Source of the DNA: Salinirubellus litoreus
GTDB lineage: Archaea > Halobacteriota > Halobacteria > Halobacteriales > Haloarculaceae
DNA: 64,000 nucleotides
Assembly (NCBI RefSeq): GCF_037335815.1
Contig: NZ_CP147842.1
Location: forward strand, 186,001 to 250,000
Reading direction: 5' to 3'
Position numbers and translations under genes: made by a program
Notes under the pieces: model-generated
Told to the model about the DNA's origin: nothing
Databases searched by the model: none
What the model saw: only the letters and a program-made list of their open reading frames with translations
In this document: positions 17,925 through 27,423 of the stretch, piece after piece
Layout: every line of letters starts with the position of its first letter
Numbering within the stretch: position 1 is the first letter of the stretch

Positions 17925-18656
17925 TCAGGTCCCGGTATCTTCTCCGGGAGTGATCTCGAAGGTGGTGATCATACCCGCTAACCCGGTTCGAACGTCTCGG
18001 ACCGACAGCCCTGCCTCTGTAACGATTTCACGTGGTTCCTGCGTCCAGCGGCAGCCGGTCTTCGCATAGTGGGCATCCGCGCGCCACTCCTGATACCGCG
18101 CGACGAGTTCCACGTCACTCCGGCCGTGCTCGACGAGGCGGATCGTCCCCTCCGGCTTGCAGACCCGCTCCATCTCCCGGAGTGCCGCGACGGGGTCGGG
18201 GAACGTACAGGTCGACAGCGCAGAGATCACCGCATCGAAGCTATCGTCGGGGAATGCGAGATCCTGTGCGTCCATCTCCCGGAGCGTCCCGTTTCTCCCG
18301 AGGTCCGTGAGGGTGGCCTCGGCCTTTGTCAGCATCTCCGGGCTGATGTCGATCCCGACGAGCTCGACCGCCTCGGGCAGATACCGGAAGTTCGTCCCAG
18401 TGCCACAGGCGACATCCAGTACCTCGCCGTTCACGTCGCCGAATCGATCGCGCCGATGGCGGCCGGTGACGAGTCGGTCGAGACGCTCGAACCGATGGAT
18501 CCAGTCCGCGTATTCGGCGTACGATGCCTTGATGTCCGAGATGGACATCGGCCGATTCGGGATCGAGTCGCCCTCGGTTGGCCGCTCCGCTCGATTGACC
18601 CGGACTGGCTCCGTGTCTTCCGTCGACGTCATCGTATCGGTGGATTGTCTCGCCAT
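17925..18656 (-). CDS. SAM-dependent methyltransferase
   Basis: 243 aa. Motifs: VLDVACGTGTNFRYLPE (I), VGIDISPEMLTKAEATL (II), REMDAQDLAFPDDSFDAVIS and RVCKPEGTIRLVEHGRSD. This is a phosphatidylethanolamine/UbiE-like class I enzyme. It follows the S9 peptidase gene with a 9-nt gap, so the two form an operon. Substrate unknown. Confidence 0.88.
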   Translation of the reverse strand: MARQSTDTMTSTEDTEPVRVNRAERPTEGDSIPNRPMSISDIKASYAEYADWIHRFERLDRLVTGRHRRDRFGDVNGEVLDVACGTGTNFRYLPEAVELVGIDISPEMLTKAEATLTDLGRNGTLREMDAQDLAFPDDSFDAVISALSTCTFPDPVAALREMERVCKPEGTIRLVEHGRSDVELVARYQEWRADAHYAKTGCRWTQEPREIVTEAGLSVRDVRTGLAGMITTFEITPGEDTGT

Positions 18657-18665
18657 TGGTGTGGG

Positions 18666-20408
18666 TCAGACGTGTGCGCTGAAGAACTCGATCGTCCGCG
18701 TCATGTACTCGATGCGGTTCTCGGTCCGCTCGACGCCGTGGCCCTCGTCCTCGAACAGCAGGTAGTCGTAATCGACGTCACGCTCCTCCAGCGAGGAGAC
18801 CAGCTGTTCGGCTTCGCTCTGGGGGACTCGCGGATCGTTCGCTCCCTGGACGACCAGCAGGGGGACATCGATGTTGTCGACGTAGGTGATGGGCGACCGG
18901 TCCTCGTAGAGGTCGGGCTTCTCGTCGGGGGTCCCGTCGAGCTTGCGCATGAGCACGTCGCCGAGATACGCTCTGGCGTTCTCGACGGTCGTCTCCCAGT
19001 TGACGACGCCACAGACGCTCGCGCCCATGTCGAACGCGTCGGTCGCACCCACGCCCATCATCGCCATGTACCCGCCGTAGGACGCGCCGAAGATCCCGAC
19101 CTGCTCCCGGCCGCGATCCCGGAGGTAACTGGCTCCGGCGACCACGTCCGTGAGGTCGTCGCCGCCGAGGTCAGCATCACTCGCCGTCCGGAACGCCCGA
19201 CCGTACCCGAGGCTGCCGCGGAAGTCCGGCGCCAAGACCTCAAACCCCGCGTGGACGAGCGCCTGGGTGGCGATGTCGAGCCGGTTGTAGTGCTGGGCTT
19301 CCGGGCCGCCGTGGGCTTTGACGATCCCGCCGATCGGATCGCCCGCCGGCCGGTAGAGCCGTGCCGCGATCTCCGTGCCGTCGAACGACTCGTAGGTGAC
19401 CTCGTCGGGCGCGACCGTCTGGACGTCGACCCACCCCTCGTCGACGACGGTCTCGCCGTTCCGGCGGAGATCGCCGGCGGTCGCCGGACTCCAGTGCTTG
19501 TAGTAGACGGCCCCGTCGAGGCACTTCACGTCCATGTTCATGCCGGTCCGCTCGATCGTCGTGACCTCGCCGTCGTCGAGCCGGCGTAGCCTGCGATCGC
19601 CGCCGTGGCTCTCGAGGAAGACGACGTCGCCGTCGGCCGTCCACTGGGGGTCGTACTTGTCGTAGTTGTTCACGTAGCGAAGGTCGTACTCGCCGTCGGC
19701 GTCGGCCACGGCGAGTTCCCGGTAGCCCGTCTCGTGGTTGGTGGTGAAGACCACTCCCTCCTCAGACCACGCGCCGTAGCCGTCGTCGGTGAACGCGAAC
19801 GACTGCTCCGAGTCGGGCTCGTCGACGAAGATGTCGTCCCGCTCGGTGCGGCAGTCGACGACCCGGAGCGCCGAGTCGTCGAGCATCCCCGCCTGATAGA
19901 CGAGGCGGTCGCCACCGGGCGACCACGCGTACCCCATGACTGACTCGTCAGCCTCGGAGCGTCGCGTGACCGTTCCGTCGTCGAGGGCGACCGTGTACAG
20001 GTCCAGCGAGCGGTCGCGGTTGGAGACGAACGCGACCACGTCCGGGTCCGTGGGGTGCTGTCGGGCCTTGAAGTTGAGGAACTGGTCGTCGAGGATCGGC
20101 GTGATCGACCCGGTGTCCGGATCGATTTCCAGCAGGTCGAACTGTTCGTTGCCCTGCTCGTCGCGGTAGGCGAGGATCGTTCCACGCTCCTGCAGCCACG
20201 TCGGGGACGTGATGTCGCCGTCGGCGTCGGTGAGTCGGCCGTCGGTCGTGTACAGGTCGTACGTACCGTCATCATAGGCGGCGTAGACGAGCGTTCCGTC
20301 AGGGGTTCTCGTGTAGCCCGACACGCCGTGGGTCTCTGCGAGGCGGTTGACGTACCTGGCGAGCGATGCTTCAGACTGACTCTCGTCGATGGTTTTGGGT
20401 GGCGTCAT
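18666..20408 (-). CDS. S9-family prolyl oligopeptidase / acylaminoacyl peptidase
   Basis: 580 aa from the ATG at 20408 (MTPPKTIDES), the usual length for the family. The N-terminal two thirds form a beta-propeller with repeated WSPGGDRLVYQ / WTADGDVVFLE-type blades. The C-terminal alpha/beta hydrolase contains nucleophile GASYGGYMAMM, acid NDPRVPQSE and catalytic His DEGHG. It cleaves short peptides or acylated amino acids in the cytoplasm; no signal peptide is seen. First gene of an operon with the methyltransferase at 17925. An active peptidase is well supported by motifs. Confidence 0.92.
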   Translation of the reverse strand: MTPPKTIDESQSEASLARYVNRLAETHGVSGYTRTPDGTLVYAAYDDGTYDLYTTDGRLTDADGDITSPTWLQERGTILAYRDEQGNEQFDLLEIDPDTGSITPILDDQFLNFKARQHPTDPDVVAFVSNRDRSLDLYTVALDDGTVTRRSEADESVMGYAWSPGGDRLVYQAGMLDDSALRVVDCRTERDDIFVDEPDSEQSFAFTDDGYGAWSEEGVVFTTNHETGYRELAVADADGEYDLRYVNNYDKYDPQWTADGDVVFLESHGGDRRLRRLDDGEVTTIERTGMNMDVKCLDGAVYYKHWSPATAGDLRRNGETVVDEGWVDVQTVAPDEVTYESFDGTEIAARLYRPAGDPIGGIVKAHGGPEAQHYNRLDIATQALVHAGFEVLAPDFRGSLGYGRAFRTASDADLGGDDLTDVVAGASYLRDRGREQVGIFGASYGGYMAMMGVGATDAFDMGASVCGVVNWETTVENARAYLGDVLMRKLDGTPDEKPDLYEDRSPITYVDNIDVPLLVVQGANDPRVPQSEAEQLVSSLEERDVDYDYLLFEDEGHGVERTENRIEYMTRTIEFFSAHV

Positions 20409-20607
20409 TGGTTCGAACACCGTGTTCCGCACTCGATACCTCGAACTACCCGCCCATAAGAACTATTGAATATTTGATATAATACCGGAACCGTTTCAAA
20501 ATCGAATTTGAGCGACTCGGTCGGAAATAGAGCCTATATGAGTCCGGTTTCCCGATCAGCATCGGATTCGCCCTCTTTCGCTGAACCGCCTTTTTGAAAT
20601 AGTTCTG

Positions 20608-21531
20608 TTATGAACGGTACTCGCTCTGGTCTCTGCGTCGCACGCGCTCGGTTCGTGTGACGACGGCGCGTTCGTCGAGGAACAGGCGGAGCGAGGTGGT
20701 ATCGTGCCGGAACTCGACCCGGTACTCGTCGGGGTCGGTGCCGATCCGTTCGGAGGTCCATTTACTGTCGTGGAGGTAGCGGTTGAACTCCCACACACCG
20801 GATCCCAGGATGTCGAGGCCGTGCTCCCAGTGGAACGAGATCGACTCCGGGTGGTACCCGGTGGCGGTGGGCAGTGGCAGGCTCAGTACCCGCAGACAGT
20901 CCTGACATTCGCTGACGGTAGCGAAGGAGAGCGACACGTCACCGGAGGCCGGATGGTTCTCGGCGGCCACCACCTGCTTCTCGAGGCGGCCCGTGCAGTC
21001 CGGACAGACGCCGCGACGGGTCTTGAGGAGATCGCCGGCTTGTTCCCGGATCACGGCCTCGATCAGATCGTCTCCGGTGCGCTCGCGCACCTGCGCCGGC
21101 CGGACGCGGTACGCGTACGCAGGCCGGTCGCAGGCCGTACAGTACATCATGAAGTACTGGTCCTCGAGCACCGCCCGGAGGGACGTCTCGCCACAGAACA
21201 GGCAGCCTCCGTCCGTCTCGATGGGGCCGACGTCCGGGGGCTGGCGGTAGTTCTCGGCGAGGACGAAGCGAACCATCTGCTCGCCAGCGTGGGTGAACGC
21301 GTAGCCGTCGTCGTGTTTCCGGAGGAACGTCCCGGTGAGCTCTCCGAGGTGGTACGAGAGTTTGGACGTGTCGTCGACGTCGACTCGGTCGTAGATCTCC
21401 GAGAACGACAGCGCGGCGACGCCCGTCTGTTTGTTCTCGTGTTGAGCGACCGCGACGGTCCGGAGTACGTCGAGTCGGATCTCGTCGGACAGCAGTTGGA
21501 AGACCTCGTCTGCCGTCTGTTCGGACCCCAT
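20608..21531 (-). CDS. Winged-helix / zinc-ribbon transcriptional regulator (DUF7347-DUF7351 type)
   Basis: 307 aa. ArsR-like winged helix at residues 1-95 (ADEVFQLLSDEIRLDVLRTV, KLSYHLGELTGTFLRK). Cys pairs CLFCG/CTACD, CPDCT and CQDCL form putative zinc ribbons, and the tail is RVEFRHDTTSLRLFLDE. Same family as 2292-3287 and 11446-12960. It lies about 200 bp upstream of the S9 peptidase-methyltransferase operon on the same strand, a plausible target. Confidence 0.87.
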   Translation of the reverse strand: MGSEQTADEVFQLLSDEIRLDVLRTVAVAQHENKQTGVAALSFSEIYDRVDVDDTSKLSYHLGELTGTFLRKHDDGYAFTHAGEQMVRFVLAENYRQPPDVGPIETDGGCLFCGETSLRAVLEDQYFMMYCTACDRPAYAYRVRPAQVRERTGDDLIEAVIREQAGDLLKTRRGVCPDCTGRLEKQVVAAENHPASGDVSLSFATVSECQDCLRVLSLPLPTATGYHPESISFHWEHGLDILGSGVWEFNRYLHDSKWTSERIGTDPDEYRVEFRHDTTSLRLFLDERAVVTRTERVRRRDQSEYRS

Positions 21532-21727
21532 ACGTGTCGGTTTGCCACTACAATATTGAAACTACGGTCGTAACCCCTCGATACTGTCCACTCAGGGGGC
21601 CCGTCTGACGAGGGGCGTTCCTGCTGACCGTGGAAGGCGACCGGTCCCTTGTATCGATAGTTTTGCAGCCCTGCGGCAGCTGTCTGTCGCTTGCGGATAG
21701 CGGAGTATCGGGGTTCCACTGTGATTT

Positions 21728-22876
21728 ATGTCGCCGAACTATGAAAAGAACGCTATGTCGGGCGGTTCGACTGATGACATCCTCATCGTCGGCGGCGGAC
21801 TCGCCGGCCTCGCACTGGCGGGGTACCTTGCTCGACAGGGGCGCGAACCGACGATCGTCGAGCAGGCCGACGAGTGGCGAGCGAGCGGGTACGGAATCGG
21901 CCTCTGGGAGGATGGGCTCGCGGTCCTCGACGAACTCGGTTGCCTCGAGTCGGCCCGCAAGCACGCGGCCGATCCCGACCAGTTCGAGATCCGCGCCACC
22001 GGCGGGGAGGTCCTGACGCAGACCATAGTACCGGCCGATCAGACGCTGTTGCTGGCGATCTACCGGGCAGACCTCCACGCTGCGCTTCGTGAGGCCGTGC
22101 CGACGGACTGGATCCGGATGGGAACGGAACCGAGGGATGTCGAAGAACGCGCAGACGGCGTCACCGTCACCTTCGAGGACGGAACGACAGAAGCGTTCGA
22201 CCTGGTAGTGGGCGCAGACGGGGTTCACTCGACCGTTCGCGAGCAGTGCTTCGCCAACTGGAAGAAACGGGACCTGGACACCTACGTCTGGTCGCTCTGG
22301 GCGCCACAGGACACCGACATCGGGAGCGACATGGTGAGCGTCTGGGGACCGGGCAGCGAGGGCTTCGTCGCCCGGGTCGGCGACCGAGTCGGGTTCAATC
22401 TCGCGGCACGACTCGAGACGCCGCCAGCGCCACCCGGGCGCGAGGAGTTGCGAGCGCACGCGGAAGCGATCGACTGGCGGTTGCCCGCCATCCTCGACAG
22501 CACCGACGACGAGCCATTCTTCGACCGCGTTCGTGAGATCTCGTGTGCGTCGTGGAACACCGACCGCGTCGTCCTCGTTGGCGATGCCGCCCACGCGGTC
22601 CACCCCATCTCCGGGATGGGTGCGTCGCTGGCTCTGCAGGACGCCCGCGTGCTCGCCCAGGAGCTCGCGACTGCGTCTCCCGGCGGGGTCTCCGACGCGC
22701 TCGCGCAGTTCGAGACACGACGCCGGCCGGCCGTCACCCGCGTGCAGCGGCAAGCCCGAATCGAGGCCGCCGTGACGTTCCTCGAATCTGCGCCGCTCCG
22801 ACGGGTCCGGAACGCGGTCACCAGGCACACGCCGCTGTTCGAGTGGTTCGTTCGACGTCAAGCGATCGACCGATGA
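21728..22876 (+). CDS. FAD-dependent monooxygenase (PHBH / salicylate-hydroxylase-like)
   Basis: 382 aa (an alternative ATG at 21755 removes 9 residues). Dinucleotide motif ILIVGGGLAGLALAGYLARQG, DG motif LVVGADGVHSTVREQ and GD motif VVLVGDAAHAVHPISGMGASL are all intact, so an active class A flavoprotein hydroxylase is expected, using NAD(P)H and O2 on an aromatic or carotenoid-like substrate. Divergent from the regulator at 20608-21531 across about 200 bp, so that regulator could control it. Confidence 0.9.
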   Translation: MSPNYEKNAMSGGSTDDILIVGGGLAGLALAGYLARQGREPTIVEQADEWRASGYGIGLWEDGLAVLDELGCLESARKHAADPDQFEIRATGGEVLTQTIVPADQTLLLAIYRADLHAALREAVPTDWIRMGTEPRDVEERADGVTVTFEDGTTEAFDLVVGADGVHSTVREQCFANWKKRDLDTYVWSLWAPQDTDIGSDMVSVWGPGSEGFVARVGDRVGFNLAARLETPPAPPGREELRAHAEAIDWRLPAILDSTDDEPFFDRVREISCASWNTDRVVLVGDAAHAVHPISGMGASLALQDARVLAQELATASPGGVSDALAQFETRRRPAVTRVQRQARIEAAVTFLESAPLRRVRNAVTRHTPLFEWFVRRQAIDR

Positions 22877-23078
22877 TCGCACGCACATCACGTGCCTGTT
22901 CTGCTGCACGTCGTCGGAACGACCGCTGTACCGGCCTGAACCCCCCGCACACACGCTATCTGCCACTTCGATCCGAACGCGAGCCGATGGATCTGGGACT
23001 GTGCAGTCACCTCCCGGAATATCGGTCCGTCGCCGCCTCTCGTCGGGGATCCACCGTGACTCCTGTAGCTGCTGGTAG

Positions 23079-24038
23079 TCAGGGCGTGACGACGAGCTTG
23101 CCGACGTAGCCACCTGTGGCCATGTCGCGGTGGGCCTGGGTCGTCTCCTCGAAGTCGTAGGTGTCCGCGACGACGGCGGTCAGCTCCTCCCGCTCCATGA
23201 GCCGGGCCAGCCGCTCCAGCGTCGGCGCCCTGACGGGATGGTTGTCCATCCGTAGCCCGCGGACGGTGATCTCCTTGGTGTACAGCGGAACGCCGCTCGC
23301 CTCGGGCACGTGGCCCATGATGGCGACGATCTGGCCACCCTCGGCGACGGCCTGGAAGTCGACGTCGAGGTGCTCCTCGAGTTTGTGATCGAGGACGGTC
23401 TCGACGCCCGCTCCGTCGGTCGCGGCCAGCACTTCCTCGGCGAGCGCGTCGCTCTCGTAATCCAGTACCGCCGTCGCGCCGAGCTCCCGGACGCGGTCAC
23501 GAGCGTCCTCCGAACCGGCGGTCGCGATCACGTCGGCGCCACCGCAGGCAGCGATCTGGACGGCGGCGTGGCCGACCCCGCCCGAGCCGCCGTGGACCAG
23601 CACCCGGTCACCGGGCTGGATGTCAGCGACCTCCGCGAGCGCCGTCCAGGCAGTCGCCCCGACGTTCGCAATCGCGGCGCCGATTTCGAACGAGACGTTC
23701 TCGGGGAGGTGTGCCAGTTTCGTCTTGGGAATCGCGGCGTACTCGGCGAAGGTGCCACCCGCTGCGCGGTCCATCCCAGAGGCGAAGACCCGGTCGCCGA
23801 CGTCGAACGACGCGACGTCGTCGCCGACCGCTGCGACGACCCCGGCGCCGTCACCACCCGGAACGGACGGAAGTGGGACGTCCCCGTACGCGCCGGTCCG
23901 GATCATCAGGTCGACTGGGTTGACGCTGGCTGCCCGTATCTCGACCAGCACCTCGTCGGCATCGGGCGCCGGCCGTTCGATCTCATCGACATCCAGCACG
24001 TCTGCCTCGCCGTAGTCGTGGTACCGAACGGCTCTCAT
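23079..24038 (-). CDS. NADPH:quinone oxidoreductase (zeta-crystallin-like MDR)
   Basis: 319 aa. Medium-chain reductase without catalytic zinc: an N-terminal GroES-like domain (AVRYHDYGEADVLDVDEIE, VPGGDGAGVVAAVGDDV) and a nucleotide-binding Rossmann domain (GDRVLVHGGSGGVGHAAVQIA). Reduces quinones or enones with NADPH. Convergent with the FAD monooxygenase; the two could act on related aromatic/quinone compounds (inference). Confidence 0.9.
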   Translation of the reverse strand: MRAVRYHDYGEADVLDVDEIERPAPDADEVLVEIRAASVNPVDLMIRTGAYGDVPLPSVPGGDGAGVVAAVGDDVASFDVGDRVFASGMDRAAGGTFAEYAAIPKTKLAHLPENVSFEIGAAIANVGATAWTALAEVADIQPGDRVLVHGGSGGVGHAAVQIAACGGADVIATAGSEDARDRVRELGATAVLDYESDALAEEVLAATDGAGVETVLDHKLEEHLDVDFQAVAEGGQIVAIMGHVPEASGVPLYTKEITVRGLRMDNHPVRAPTLERLARLMEREELTAVVADTYDFEETTQAHRDMATGGYVGKLVVTP

Positions 24039-24273
24039 GACTCCGTCACCCCCCGATCCGTCGTCCGGGCGGTCATCACTCCCGTGCCAACCGTGGAGGG
24101 ATGCACCACGGACTGCGAGAGGGACGACTCGGTACGCCGATCATCGCTGTGCGAACTGCACCTCGTGTGGGATGCTCCGAACATCGCAGTTCCAGCTATC
24201 TCCTGGCAGTCGGGTAGCGGTTCTGTGAGGTATGGTCAGGGGGTTTAAGTCACTCCATCGGCCGCTCTCACGC

Positions 24274-24948
24274 ATGAAGCACATCCGGATCACGGCTCGT
24301 CCGGACCCGGACCGGGCACCGCCGTTCGTCGCGTATCTGCTGGATTCGCCGGATATCGCCGAGGCACGGGCCGTCGACTGGAACCGGGCCGCCGCGGAGA
24401 TGACCACCCACCTGTACGCGATCGACGGCGACGCCGAACCGTTCGGCGAGGCGGCCGAGGACACGACCGGGGTCGAGGCAGTGGCGCTCTCGGCGTTGGA
24501 CGAACCGCGCTCGTACGCGCTCCTCAGCGTGTGCGACGACGAGGTGGCGATGTTCGGCGTCATCGAGGAGGCACTCGCCCGGGCCGGCTTGGTCGTCCGA
24601 CGGCCGCTCGTCTACCGCGACGGGCGGATCCACGGCCACGTCGTCGGCGATCCCGAGGCGCTCCAGACAGTGCTCGACAGGGCCCCCGACGCACTGGATC
24701 TCCGGGTCGACGAGATCGGGCAGTTCCCGAGCGCCCGGGCCAACCCGGCATCGGAACTCAGCGACCGGCAGTGGGAGGCCCTCGAGGCCGCCCTTGACCT
24801 CGGATACTACGACCAGCCCCGTGAGGCCACCCACGAGGAGATCGCCGAGACGCTCGACTGTGCGCCGAGCACCGCCAGCACCCACCTCCAGAAGGCCGAG
24901 GCCAGACTCGTCCACGCCGTGACGGGTGATATCGGGGTGAATATCTGA
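24274..24948 (+). CDS. Bacterio-opsin-activator-type HTH_10 regulator
   Basis: 224 aa from the ATG at 24274. A sensor-like N-terminal half is followed by the C-terminal HTH_10 domain typical of haloarchaeal Bat relatives: LSDRQWEALEAALDLGYYDQP, EATHEEIAETLDCAPSTAST and HLQKAEARLV. Similar domains are at 27569-28198 and 29458-30114. Divergent from the quinone reductase, so may control it. Confidence 0.88.
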   Translation: MKHIRITARPDPDRAPPFVAYLLDSPDIAEARAVDWNRAAAEMTTHLYAIDGDAEPFGEAAEDTTGVEAVALSALDEPRSYALLSVCDDEVAMFGVIEEALARAGLVVRRPLVYRDGRIHGHVVGDPEALQTVLDRAPDALDLRVDEIGQFPSARANPASELSDRQWEALEAALDLGYYDQPREATHEEIAETLDCAPSTASTHLQKAEARLVHAVTGDIGVNI

Positions 24949-25144
24949 GGATTCAGAGTCGTGGTGACGAACAGTGCCGGGGCAGTGAATGGTGGCTCCT
25001 GACAGAAGATGATACAATCCGTTTGGGATACTCTCTCCCCCTCGAGACGGCACTGACACGGTATCTCCGGATTTCTCGACGGTAGTCCTCGACGCTGTGC
25101 TAGCGTCCGTGGACATTTTGGTAAACCATAGCAAATATCTCCAC

Positions 25145-26110
25145 ATGCTCATCGCAGGGAGTGACGACGGAATATACCGACTCCGCGGCGTCCACGAGTC
25201 GGACGATCCCGACGTGCAGAAGGTTCTGGACTCGGGGCGAGTCAGACGCGTTCGGGCGTTCGAGGAGATCGACGGCGTCTTCGCGGCAACGGGAACCGGC
25301 CTGTATCACTCATCGGACGGAACCGACTGGACGAACCTCGGCGTGCCCCATGAAAAGGTGTACGCGGTCGGCGCGAGTCCCGACGGTGAGCGGCTCTACG
25401 CTGGCACCCGCCCGGCTCACATATACGTCGCCCGGACGGATAGTGGCCCCCTGGAAGAACTCGGATGGCGAGATCTTGACGGCTTTCAGGAGCTACCGTC
25501 GCGCGACGAGTGGCGGTTGCCCCGTCACGAGAACGTCGCACAGGTCCGGGACGTCCACGTCTTGCCCACGTCACCTGATCGGGTGGTGGCGGGGGTCGAA
25601 GTCGGTGGCGTTCACGTCAGCACCGACGGTGGCGACACTTGGACGGAACGCACCGAGGGCGTTCACGACGATATCCACGAACTCCACGTGGTCGGTCCCG
25701 GCGAACTCGTCGCCGCGACGGGCTATGGGCTATTTTATACGGCGGACACGGGACGGTCGTGGACGCGCCTGGACCAGGGGTTCGACCAGCGATACTTCCG
25801 GGCGGTGGTCGCGGTTGACGGGGTGCTCTACGCCGCCGGGGCGCTCGCGAACTCCTCAACGTGGGAAGACGATGATACCGACCCGATGCTCTTCGCCTCG
25901 CACGACGCCGAGACCGTCGAACCGATCGACCACCCCCGCCCCGACGAAATGGTGACCGGGATGACTGCTGCGAATGGGCATCTGTTCGCAGCGACACACC
26001 GCGGGACGGTTCTGGTACGGCGCTCCGACGAGTGGGTCGTCAGCGGCTCCGTCCCGGTTCCCGGTGACGTTACAGGTCGGTACAACCCGTTGGTGTGGAT
26101 GGATGACTGA
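25145..26110 (+). CDS. BNR/sialidase-type beta-propeller protein
   Basis: 321 aa from the ATG at 25145. Repeated blades with Asp-box-like strings: GTGLYHSSDGTDWTNLG, GGVHVSTDGGDTWTERTEG and GYGLFYTADTGRSWTRLDQ. No signal peptide or membrane segment is seen, so it is probably cytoplasmic, and no glycosidase catalytic residues can be assigned. Such proteins are common in haloarchaea and uncharacterised. Confidence 0.85.
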   Translation: MLIAGSDDGIYRLRGVHESDDPDVQKVLDSGRVRRVRAFEEIDGVFAATGTGLYHSSDGTDWTNLGVPHEKVYAVGASPDGERLYAGTRPAHIYVARTDSGPLEELGWRDLDGFQELPSRDEWRLPRHENVAQVRDVHVLPTSPDRVVAGVEVGGVHVSTDGGDTWTERTEGVHDDIHELHVVGPGELVAATGYGLFYTADTGRSWTRLDQGFDQRYFRAVVAVDGVLYAAGALANSSTWEDDDTDPMLFASHDAETVEPIDHPRPDEMVTGMTAANGHLFAATHRGTVLVRRSDEWVVSGSVPVPGDVTGRYNPLVWMDD

Positions 26111-26181
26111 ACAGTCACTCGGTCTCCTTGACGTTCCCGGCGCCCACGAGAAAACGACGGCCGTGAAGCCTGCGGTAGCCG

Positions 26182-26733
26182 TCACTTCGATTCAGCAGTC
26201 TGGAGTGGGGAATCGGTCCCGTCAGTCTGTCCCATTCGGCCAGCGGCGGTCTTCCGCTGGTCGGAAGCCGGCACGATCTCCGTATCGTCGCTCGCGGCGA
26301 GGCCGTGGGGCGGCATGTTGTTGTAGACCGTCTCGTACTCGTCGGGGTCGACGACGTAGGTCTCGTGCCAGATGCCGACCGCGGCGTCCTCCTTGGTCCC
26401 GTCCTCGTAGTAGTCCTGCCAGGCGGGGAAGTGGAGGCGATCGCTGTCACGCGCGTACTCACGCAGGGCCTCGAAGGAGTCCCAGTACTGGACAAACCCG
26501 ACGTTTCGGATGCCGGGGCCGACCACCGTTCGACTCTCGAGCAAGCCCGACTCCGAGTCCGAGACGAGTTCCCGGACCATCCGTGGAGCGATCAGAAAGA
26601 TCGGGACCCATCGGTGGAGCTTCCAGAACGCGTTGATCCGGAGGCCGATATGGAAGACCACGAACTCCTCGTTCCGCTTCGCGGCAACCCGCTGTGCGAT
26701 CGGCTCGTCAGTCCGGCGGTGACTGTCTGACAC
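26182..26733 (-). CDS. DUF4188-family (putative monooxygenase) protein
   Basis: 183 aa from a GTG at 26733. Signature segments: FVVFHIGLRINAFWKLHRW, GPGIRNVGFVQYWDSFEAL, FPAWQDYYEDGTKEDAAVGIWHETY within residues 20-140. The family has a dimeric alpha/beta-barrel look and is annotated as monooxygenase-like without proof. Its upstream region contains two copies of a 12-bp perfect palindrome. Confidence 0.85.
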   Translation of the reverse strand: MSDSHRRTDEPIAQRVAAKRNEEFVVFHIGLRINAFWKLHRWVPIFLIAPRMVRELVSDSESGLLESRTVVGPGIRNVGFVQYWDSFEALREYARDSDRLHFPAWQDYYEDGTKEDAAVGIWHETYVVDPDEYETVYNNMPPHGLAASDDTEIVPASDQRKTAAGRMGQTDGTDSPLQTAESK

Positions 26734-26771
26734 CGTTATGTCGATGTGATGCCATCTGGTTGAGTATTACC

Positions 26772-26783
26772 CCAACATGTTGG
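26772..26783. promoter_or_regulatory. Palindromic operator candidate, copy 1
   Basis: Perfect 12-bp palindrome CCAACATGTTGG, 38 bp upstream of the GTG of the DUF4188 gene. An identical copy lies at 26917-26928. Confidence 0.65.
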
Positions 26784-26916
26784 AGTAGAAACTCCGCCCT
26801 GACATCCGTTACCGAGCAGATATTCACTGTCAACTCCTTATCCGCATTATGATAGTCTGCTGTCAGATAATGAGAGCCTCAACAACGGTCGGGGCGACCG
26901 ACGAAACGCACTGTAC

Positions 26917-26928
26917 CCAACATGTTGG
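26917..26928. promoter_or_regulatory. Palindromic operator candidate, copy 2
   Basis: Same palindrome CCAACATGTTGG, 36 bp upstream of the ATG at 26965. Both copies share flanking CCC.../...GGA, so the conserved unit is CCCAACATGTTGGA. Near-symmetric placement at both ends of the divergent promoter region suggests one dimeric regulator controlling both genes, possibly by looping. Confidence 0.65.
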
Positions 26929-26964
26929 ACAAACTCTGACCATGGTAGTCCACGATCTACAGAT

Positions 26965-27423
26965 ATGGACGTCGAAGACGAGCTTTCGATCGACCTGCCA
27001 ACGACGGACACCAGTTTGACGCGGGCGTTCTACCTGTTCGTGCTGGTACCGACGGTGTTAGGAGTGGCCCACCACGTCGACCACATCGTCCGGGGGAATC
27101 ACGTCGGCTGGCCGATCACGCCCGAGGTGAACGCGTTCACCTACAGCCTCGCCATCTACCCGCTGCTCGCCATCAGTCTCTATCTGACGGTGACCCGCCG
27201 CGTTGAGGCACGGTACTGGGCCGGGTTCTTCGCGTTCAGTGCCGGGATGCTCGCGTACTTCCACATCAGTCCGTGGGCGGTCGAACCACCCCAGGACGTG
27301 ATGGTGCCGTACGCCGATCCCTTGGTCGGGTATCTCGCGTTCGCGATCGTACTCGCACTCATCGCGTCGGTCGTCATCGGATCCGTGTACGGGGCGGTGC
27401 TGTGGTACCGAAACGGCTCATGA
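26965..27423 (+). CDS. Four-helix integral membrane protein
   Basis: 152 aa with about four hydrophobic segments (FYLFVLVPTVLGVAHHVDH, LAIYPLLAISLYLTV, YWAGFFAFSAGMLAYFHI, GYLAFAIVLALIASVVIG). His-rich HHVDHIVRGNHVGW follows the first helix and could bind metal or haem, though this is speculation. Divergent from the DUF4188 gene and sharing its palindromic sites. Family not recognised. Confidence 0.8.
   Translation: MDVEDELSIDLPTTDTSLTRAFYLFVLVPTVLGVAHHVDHIVRGNHVGWPITPEVNAFTYSLAIYPLLAISLYLTVTRRVEARYWAGFFAFSAGMLAYFHISPWAVEPPQDVMVPYADPLVGYLAFAIVLALIASVVIGSVYGAVLWYRNGS

Noticed and set aside
18069..19589. 506-codon plus-strand ORF opposite the S9 peptidase
   Set aside because: It is an antisense shadow; the minus strand carries a complete catalytic triad and propeller blades, and the plus frame has no recognisable fold.
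21548..23113. 521-codon minus-strand ORF opposite the FAD monooxygenase
   Set aside because: Antisense shadow of a gene with all three FAD motifs; the minus translation is low in hydrophobic core residues.
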